Source of the DNA: Balaenoptera acutorostrata
Lineage: Eukaryota; Chordata; Mammalia; Artiodactyla; Balaenopteridae
NCBI RefSeq assembly: GCF_949987535.1
Contig: NC_080067.1
Coordinates: 5,022,001 to 5,086,000, forward strand
Direction: 5' to 3'
DNA: 64,000 nt
Shown here: positions 57,251 through 64,000 of the stretch, in pieces
How positions within the stretch are numbered: position 1 is the first letter of the stretch
Layout of the letters: each line of letters starts with the position of its first letter
Notes under the pieces: model-generated
Told to the model about the DNA's origin: nothing
The model's database searches: none
What the model saw: only the letters and a program-made list of their open reading frames with translations
Position numbers and translations under genes: made by a program

Positions 57251-57399
57251 AACCTAATACTGCGATGTGTTTTAAGTGCCCCTTCTAGGTGCTCTGACAG
57301 AGCCTGCTCATCTCTGTTCCCACTATGTGCCCAGGTAGGCGTCTAGGAACTTCCTGTATTTCCTAGTGGATGGCAGGGTCCATGGGGTCAGTGATCATA

Positions 57400-57490
57400 G
57401 TTCTTTGGTTTACAATTGCACTCGAGTGTCTAGCATACTGCCTGGCATATACTCTGCAAACAGTAAATGTTTGTGAATGAATGAATGAAT
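57400..57490 (+). mobile_element. L2 LINE 3' end
   Basis: 'tctagcatactgcctggcat' and 'agtaaatgtttgtgaatgaa', ending in a short (ATGA)n, fit the L2 3' terminus. Confidence 0.65.
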
Positions 57491-57699
57491 CCTTCTTTTT
57501 TAAAAAGCTAAGGATTCTGTAGGGGAAAAAATGTATTCACGCTCTGTTTCATGAGATATTTAGAGAGAAGTTTTTAAAAATGGACACTTAACTTGGCCTC
57601 TTGTTAGGTTATAAGGTTACAAACCGAAAACATTTTCTGCCTTTAAGAATGTTAAGCAGTAGAAGAAAATAGACCTAGAAGCAGATATTATGACTAGCA

Positions 57700-57760
57700 A
57701 TAACAGAAACAACCGGAACACCACCAACCATCACAACCGCCACGGCAACAACCATTGCTA
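57700..57760. repeat. CAN-rich imperfect simple repeat
   Basis: An AAC/ACC/CAC-rich tract ('acaaccggaacaccaccaac', 'cacaaccgccacggcaacaa') with no gene context. Confidence 0.6.
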
Positions 57761-57879
57761 AAATTGGTTTATCGAATACACATTGAATTCAAAATGTACA
57801 AATAGAAAATGGCTTTATTTTCTTCCAAAAAGGCCTTCAAACACACTGTACTGGATCATAATTCCCAGTCCCTGGGTGA

Positions 57880-57899
57880 TTTTTTTTTTTTTTTTTTTT
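57880..57899. repeat. (T)20 homopolymer
   Basis: Uninterrupted T run with no recognisable retroelement body to its right. A run of about 14 A sits at 58059-58072. Confidence 0.95.
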
Positions 57900-57904
57900 G
57901 TAGA

Positions 57905-59639
57905 TCCCATAGCAGTCAGAATGGAATCCAGTATGGGTTTTAACTGCTAAATGAGAGATTTTGACTGCATTTTGTAGCAGATGTCAGAATTTCTAAAGTT
58001 CCATTCAACATAAATTTAGTGGGCAACCAACTAAGCTATGAGTATACAAAGGTTTGTAAAAAAAAAAAAAAGTTAACCCGTGGTCAAGAAAATGAAGAGT
58101 GCTACAATATGTGTGTGTAGACATGTTGCCATGACAACAGAGAAGGGGGATCACCCATCTGGACCTGGGGTGTGGTTAGCAATGGTACCTGATCTGACTC
58201 TCAAAGGTTACTAAGGAGAGAAGGTATGGGGAGACATGGCCAGTACAAAAACACGGACCAAAGCACTGAAATGTGACACAGCTTCTTCATGTAGGGATGC
58301 ATGAGTTTTTTATTATTTAGGAAAGTGTAAAGGGAAAGTATCATGAAATTGTAGAGTTGGAAGAGATCCTAGGGTTCATTTAGTGTAAGTTTCCCAACCA
58401 ATTCAAGAATTCTTACTCCAGAGCCCTAGCATGTAACTCCATGCATGTTACTCCCTATTGCTTCTCTATGTGTATGAATGTTACTGACGTTCTAAAAACC
58501 AAAGAGAAACAAATATGAAAAGAGAAACTCCAGTCCCAGAATATATTGCTCAAGACTGCGCCTTCCTTTTTTTGGATTCCCCGTGGTGCATAGAACTTTC
58601 CTTAGGGCAAAGTAGGTATTCACTCCATTGGAGCCTCCTGCAAGACTGGCACCCTGGAAGCAGTTCAATATACAAAAAAACAATCATTTCAGGGACTACA
58701 TGGAATTCCAGCCTTGCTCAATTCTGACAATTACTGATGCTGAAGGACATGCTAACTGAATGCACAAGCGAGGTGAGCAATCAGGACCCTCTATAGCTTG
58801 TGTAATGCGAAGAAATGCCACAGGCTTCTTGCAAGGGTAGCTGTATAGTAATTGGCTTCTAGTGCAAATGACTCATCCATCCTTAATTAGGGTAAAGGAT
58901 AATCTCAAAGCAGGTAAGTGCTCAAAGTACAAGACACAACAAGCAAATTATACAAAGAATCTCATTTTACATGCACTGAAATGCTGACAAGTAGCTTAGA
59001 AGTATGGAAATTTTAGAGCTAAAATGGTCTTTACAAAGTACTTATTCCAATTCCTTTTTTGTTACTGGTGAGGAAACTATAGCTCAGAACATTTTATTCT
59101 TCCCTGAAGTTGTCCTAGGAGTTGTTTCACTTCATTAATTTTAGTAGTCAGCAGGCAGTCCTTCCAAACTGATAAGCAGATAGGCCTGGTCACAACACAG
59201 ATTTATTTGTCAGTGCTTCCATACACATAGAAAAATTCACTGTCTTTCATTAAAACAACAGAGAAAAAAAAATAATAAACTTTGAAAGGCTCATGTTATC
59301 TACTTCTGGAATGTTTGCCTATAAAATACATATGTTCTACCCAATAAATTTTATTGGTTTAATTCACACTATGTTTTGTAGTAAGAGGACCTAGGTGTTT
59401 TGAGAATGGTACTAACATTTTAAAAGAGAGATTAAGAAATGATACTCAGTACAGATACCAGCATAAACAGATCTTAAGCAGTGTGAAGATATTTTCATTT
59501 TTGTTCCCTCATGAATCCACACCTCAAACTCAACAAAAGTATGGGGCTACTATATATGTTTCAATATAATGATATCCTGAGCATAAGTAAATTCACTCTA
59601 TTCCAAGTGAGAGATTAAAGGAGATTTTTAAGCTAATTA
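57905..59639. other. Mostly unassigned; two MIR-like scraps
   Basis: 58330-58395 ('gtagagttggaagagatcct') and 59010-59095 ('ggtgaggaaactatagctca') resemble antisense MIR-class ends. The open frames at 58492-58727 have no recognised motif. No gene called. Confidence 0.35.
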
Positions 59640-59765
59640 TATTTACTCATTCAATAAACATTTATTGAATGCCCAGTATATGCCAATCACTGTCTGATGC
59701 ACATGGTATCCAACAGTAAACAAAATATACAAATATCTCTGCTCTCATGGAAATATAAACTTTAA
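59640..59765 (-). mobile_element. L2 LINE 3' end, antisense
   Basis: 'cattcaataaacatttattg', 'aatgcccagtatatgccaat', 'aacagtaaacaaaatataca' and 'tgctctcatggaaatataaa' are the reverse complement of the L2 3' terminus. Confidence 0.72.
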
Positions 59766-60284
59766 GTAATGTAGATGGACTCTTTACATTAGTATAATAT
59801 TTAATTCACTTAGTTACGCATGCATATTTAATATTACATACATTAGTAGCAATTTTGAATATTGCCTTTTCCAGTGTCACATTTCAAAAACAATTTTATT
59901 CCAACTTTTACATGCAATTTTTAAAGCAATTTTAAAAATTATAAAGTCGTGACATTCATCTAGCAGTTTTACAGTGTAAGAACACGGTTTTCATACTTTT
60001 TTTTTACATTCCCATGACGTACTTATTTTATAACTAGAAGTTTGTATCTCTTGACCCCAACATCCTTTTCACCCACTCCCCGTCCCCGGCAACCACCATC
60101 TGTTCTCTGTATCTATGATCCTGGTTTTATTTTGCTCTTTTGTTTTTTAGATTCCACATATAAATGAAATCATATGGTATGTGTATTTCTCTGTCTGACA
60201 TTTTGCTTAACATAATTCCCTTTAGGTCTGCTCATTTAATTCGTCAAGATTTAGTTCTTCTTTATAACCAAATAGTATTCCCTA

Positions 60285-60295
60285 GTGTGTGTGTG

Positions 60296-60341
<46 letters not shown>
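60285..60341. repeat. (TG)n(TA)n microsatellite inside L1
   Basis: GT units followed by about 20 TA units, at the L1 position that normally reads 'gtatatatgtaccac'. The 71-codon frame at 60164-60379 with an IYIYIY run is translated microsatellite. Confidence 0.96.
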
Positions 60342-60343
<2 letters not shown>

Positions 60344-61430
60344 ACTTCTTCATCCATTCATCCATTAATGGACACTTAGGTTGTTTCCATATTTTGGCTA
60401 CTGTAAATAATGCTGCAATGAACATGGGGGTGCAGATATCTTTTTGAATTAGTGTTTTCGTTTTCTTTGGTTAAATATCGAGAAGTGGAACTGCTGGATC
60501 ATATGGTAGTTCTATTTTTAATTTTCTGAGGAACCTCCATACTGTTTTCCACGGTGACTGCACAAAATTACATTCCCACCAGCAATGTGCTAGGGTTCTA
60601 TTTTCTCCGCATTTTTGCCAACATTTGTTATTTCTTGTCTATTTGATAATAGCCATTCTAACAGGCATGAGGCAATATCTCATGGTTTTGATTTTCATTT
60701 CCCTAATAATTAGTGATGTTAAGCATCTTTTCATGTGCCTGTTGGCCATCTGTATGTCTTCTCTGGAAAAATATCTATTCAAATCCTCTGTCCATACTTT
60801 AATTATTTGTGGGATTTTTGTTTTTTGCTATTGAGTTTTTTGAATTCTCTATATATTTTGGATATTAATTCCTTATCAGATATATGATTTGCAAATATTT
60901 TATCCCATTCAGTGGGTTTTCTTTTCATTTTGTTGATGGCGTCCTTTGCTGTGCAGAACCTTTTTAGTTTTATGTAGTTGTCTATGTGTTTTATCTACTT
61001 GTTTATTTTTGCTTTTATTGCCTTTGCTTTTGGAGTCAGATCCAAAAATTCATTGCCATGACAGATGTCAAGTAGCTTACTGCTTACATTTTATTCTAGG
61101 TGTTTTATGGTTTTAGGTCTTATGTTCAATCTTTAATCCATTTGGAGTTGATTTTTGTGTATGGTGTGACAGAGTGGTCTAGTTTTATTCTTTTACATGT
61201 ACAGTGTACAGGTCTTTCACCTCCTTGATTAAATTAATCCCTAGGGTTTTTTTTTTTTGGATGCAGTTGTAAATGGAATTGTTTTCTTAATTTATCTTTC
61301 TGATAGTTGTTATTTGTTAGTGTACAGAAACACTACTGACTTTTGTATATTGATTTTGTACCATTTCATTTTACTGAATTTGCTTATTAGTTCTAACAGT
61401 TTTGGGTGGCATATTTTAGGGTTTTCTATA

Positions 61431-61691
61431 TATAAAATCATGTCATCTGCAAAAAGTGAGTTTTACTTCTTCCTTTCCAGTTTGGATGGCTTTTATTTAT
61501 TTTTCTTGCCTAACTGCTCTGGCAAGGATTTCCAGTATTATGTTAAATAAAAGTGGGTGGAGTGGGCATCCTTGTTTTGTTTCTGATCTCAGAGGAAATG
61601 CTTTCAGCTTTTCACCAGTGAGAATGATGTTAGCTGTGGGCTTGTCATATACAGCCTTTATTATGTTGAAGTACATTCCCTCTATATCCAC
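61431..61691 (-). pseudogene. L1 ORF2 reverse transcriptase core, broken
   Basis: Minus-strand codons 61497-61691 give an RT-like stretch with [15 protein letters not shown] and [11 protein letters not shown], then a stop after RQEK. Just downstream on the minus strand, 61442-61453 encodes F-A-D-D, the catalytic YxDD-type box of L1 RT, followed by M-I-L. The box is out of frame with the preceding stretch, so at least one small indel and one stop lie between. In life this enzyme copies L1 RNA at a nicked target. Here it is a fossil. Confidence 0.85.
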
Positions 61692-63352
61692 CCACTTTGT
61701 TGAGAGTTTTTACCATAAATGGATGGTGAATTTTGTCAAATATTTTCCTGCATCTATTGACATGATCCTATGATTTTTTTACCCTTCATTTTGTTAATGT
61801 GGTGTATCAGGTTGATTTATTTGCGTATGTTCAACAATCTTTGCATCCCTGGAGTAAATTCCCCTTGATCATGGTGTATGATGCTTTTAACGTATTGTTG
61901 AATTCAGTTTGCTAATATTTTATTGAGGATTTTTGCATCCATGTTCATCAGGGATATTGGACTGTAATTTTCTTTCTTTCTTTTTTTTTTGTGGTGTCCT
62001 CATCTGGCTTTGGTATTAGTGCTATGTTGGCCTCGTAAAATTTGTTCGGAAACATTCACTCCTCTTCAATATTTTGGAAGATTTTGAGAAAGATAGGTAT
62101 TAAATATTTGAATATTTGGTAGAATTCACCAGGGAAGCTGTCTGGTCCAGGACTTTTGTTTGTTGGAAGGTTTATGATTATTGATTAAATTTTCTTACTA
62201 GTACTTGATCTATTTAGATTTCTTTTTAGTTTTTCTTGATTCAGTCTTGGAAGATTGTATAATTCTAAGAATTTGTCCATTTTTTTCTAGGTTGTCCAAT
62301 TTGTTGCCATATAGTTGTTTGTAGTAGCCTCTTATGATCCTTTGTATTTCTGTGGTATGTGTTGTAACTTCTCTTTCTTTTCTGAGTTTTATTTGAGCCC
62401 TCTTCCTTTTTTTCCTGGGGAGTCTAGCTAAAGGCTTGTCAATTTTATCTTTTCCAAGAGCCAGCTCTTAATTTCATTGGTCTCTTCCATTGTCTTTTTA
62501 TTCTCTATTTCATTTATTTCTCCTTTGATCTTTATTATTTCCTTCTTTCTGCTAACTTTAAGCTTTGTTTGTTCCTCTTTTTCTAGTTTCTTTAGATGTA
62601 AAGTTAGATTGTTTATTTATTTGAGATTTTTCTTCTTTCTTGAGGTAGACCTGTATTCCTATGAAATTTCCTCTTAGAACTTCTTTTGCTGCCTGCCATA
62701 GATTTTGGCATGTCATATTTCCATTCTAACTTGTCTCTAGGTAGTTTTTAATTTCTCCTTTGATTTCTGTGTTCACCCAGTGGTTGTTCAGTAGCATGTT
62801 GTTGAATCTCCACATATTGTGACTTTTTTCAGTTTTCTTCTTGCAATTAATTTCAAGTTTCATAACACTGTGATCAGAAAAGATGCTTGATATGATTTCA
62901 ATCTTCTTAAATTTTATTGAGACTTGTTTTGTGGCCTAACATGTGACCTATCTTGGAGAATGCTCCATGTTCACTTGAGAAGAATGGATATTCTGCTGCT
63001 TTGGGGCGGACTGTTCTTTATACATCTGTTAAGTATATCTGATCTAATGTGTTGCTTAATGCCAATGTTTCCTTGTTGGTTTTCTGTCTGGATGATCTAT
63101 CCATTGATGTATGGATTGTTAAATTTCCCTACTAGTATTGTATTTCTGTCAATTTCTCCCTTTAGGCCTGTTAATATTTGCTTTATATATGTTGGTGCTC
63201 CTATGTTAGGTGCATATATACTTACAAATATTGTATCTTCTTGTTGGATTTACCCCTTTGTTATTATTTAATGCATTTCTTTGTCTTTTATCACAGTCTT
63301 TGTTTTAAAGTCTATTTTGTCTGAGTATTGCTACCCCAGCTTTCTTTTTGTT

Positions 63353-63905
63353 TGGGCAGGTGGTAGCTTGCCAAGAACTGTCTTTCCAATTGTTACTGTC
63401 CTTTGGAGCCCCCAAACTCAAGCCCCTTTGGCCACCAGGGCCAGGTGATCAAGAGGCATCCCCTGTGTGGATTGCACATGCCCACCTGCTTTAGTGAGGC
63501 AGCTGGCACACCTGCTGGCTTTGTTAAGGCAGTGAGAAAATGCCTTGACTGCACACACCCACCAGCTTTAGCACAAAGATTCTTTGTGTATATACCAGCT
63601 TTAGCAAGGGACCAGGAGAATGCTGTGACCTCTTGTGCTTGCTGGCCCCAGCCAGGGAGGGGTTGAGTGCTGCAGCAGCTGGCCTTAGCAGGGCAGCAGG
63701 AATGTGCTGCATCTGCATACCCACCTGAGGTAGCAGGTAGATGGAGAGGACAATAATGTCATCCTCCAGCACCTCTGTCTCCAAAGAGAGTCTCAAATCT
63801 CCCCTGCCCCTCCAGCAGATGCTTTAAGATTAGCAAATGAATCTCCTCCACATAGACTAAGTGCTTTTCAAACTGCTGCTTTTGCATTGGGTTCTAGAGA
63901 GATTG
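63353..63905. other. Unidentified segment with degenerate internal repeats
   Basis: Not recognised. It begins abruptly where the L1 ends, is less AT-rich than its neighbours, and repeats variants of 'cccaccagctttagcaagg' at about 63482, 63561, 63597 and 63683. The open frames on both strands (63403-63666, 63524-63796) reflect the repeat. It could be part of an LTR element or an old L1 5' region; I cannot tell. Confidence 0.45.
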
Positions 63906-63925
63906 AGATCACAAGAAGCCCTTTA

Positions 63926-64000
63926 ATTTTATTTATTTAATTATTTATTTTTGGCTGTGTTGGGTCTTTGTTTCTGTGTGAGGGCTTTCTCTAGTTGTGG
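63926..64000 (-). mobile_element. CHR-type SINE, cut by the window end
   Basis: The tail (ttatttaattatttattttt) and the first body bases of an antisense copy ('ggctgtgttgggtctttgtt', 'gagggctttctctagttgtg'). The head lies beyond base 64000. Confidence 0.9.

Larger units (their letters stand above)
59998..63352 (-). mobile_element. Long antisense L1 (L1MA-like), ORF2 broken
   Basis: T run at 59998-60005, truncated 3'UTR, then ORF2 read right to left up to about 63352, where it stops inside ORF2. The C-terminal region is at 60100-60650 and the RT core near 61430-61700. The copy keeps about 3.3 kb, more contiguous L1 than any other copy here apart from the ancient one at 22640. Frameshifts and stops separate all the frames, so it is not active. 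Confidence 0.88.

Noticed and set aside
57880..58072. T20 and A14 runs as the ends of one retroelement
   Set aside because: No recognised element body or matching TSD lies between them. Two unrelated homopolymers are as likely.
61497..61691. An active reverse transcriptase gene
   Set aside because: Only 64 codons are open. The catalytic box is out of frame, and the element is truncated at the 5' end.

Overview
The window looks like mammalian nuclear DNA with no recognisable protein-coding gene, and it most probably comes from a cetacean. The main evidence is the repeat content. There are about ten long tRNA-derived SINEs of the CHR type (starting ggcttccctggtggcgcagt, with Pol III A and B boxes and AAATAA-type tails) and four short relatives. 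There are also many L1 3' ends with a 3'UTR of the kind I associate with whales and dolphins. I see no Bov-B or BOV-A/ART2 elements (ruminants), no PRE-1 (pigs) and no Alu. Family names are from memory of consensus sequences; no database was searched.

Layout. 1-8.6 kb: an L1 3' end, two minus-strand CHR SINEs, rearranged L1 pieces and ancient L2/L1M remnants. 8.6-19 kb: the SINE-rich part, with a SINE inside an L1, an L1 inside another L1's tail (candidate 3' transduction), and two SINEs at one target. 19.6-21.7 kb: a 5'-inverted L1 carrying a second 5'-inverted L1, each with its own target-site duplication (TSD). 22.6-26.9 kb: one ancient, broken, nearly 4.3-kb sense-strand L1. 27-35 kb: the LTR-rich part, with a solitary ERV1 LTR inside a MIR, MaLR (MLT1) LTRs, an MLT2-like LTR, and an MLT1 split by a young L1. 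35-44.2 kb: L1 3' ends, an MLT1, a MER5A-like hAT element split by a Tigger-like MITE, and SINEs. 44.2-53.9 kb: the least repetitive part, with long stretches I cannot assign. 53.9-64 kb: L1s again, including a 3.35-kb minus-strand L1 with broken reverse transcriptase, then an unidentified segment and a SINE cut by the window end.

The open reading frames are short (at most 133 codons). Most lie in or antisense to L1 and SINE copies. None shows a start, splice-site and conserved-protein pattern that I would call a gene, so the window is intergenic or inside a large intron. There is no operon-like organisation. Its interest is the stratigraphy: many insertions keep both TSDs, so their order can be read. 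I found no undescribed biological system. The best items are the doubly nested twin-primed L1s, repeated microsatellite growth at one homologous L1 position, and a candidate L1 3' transduction.
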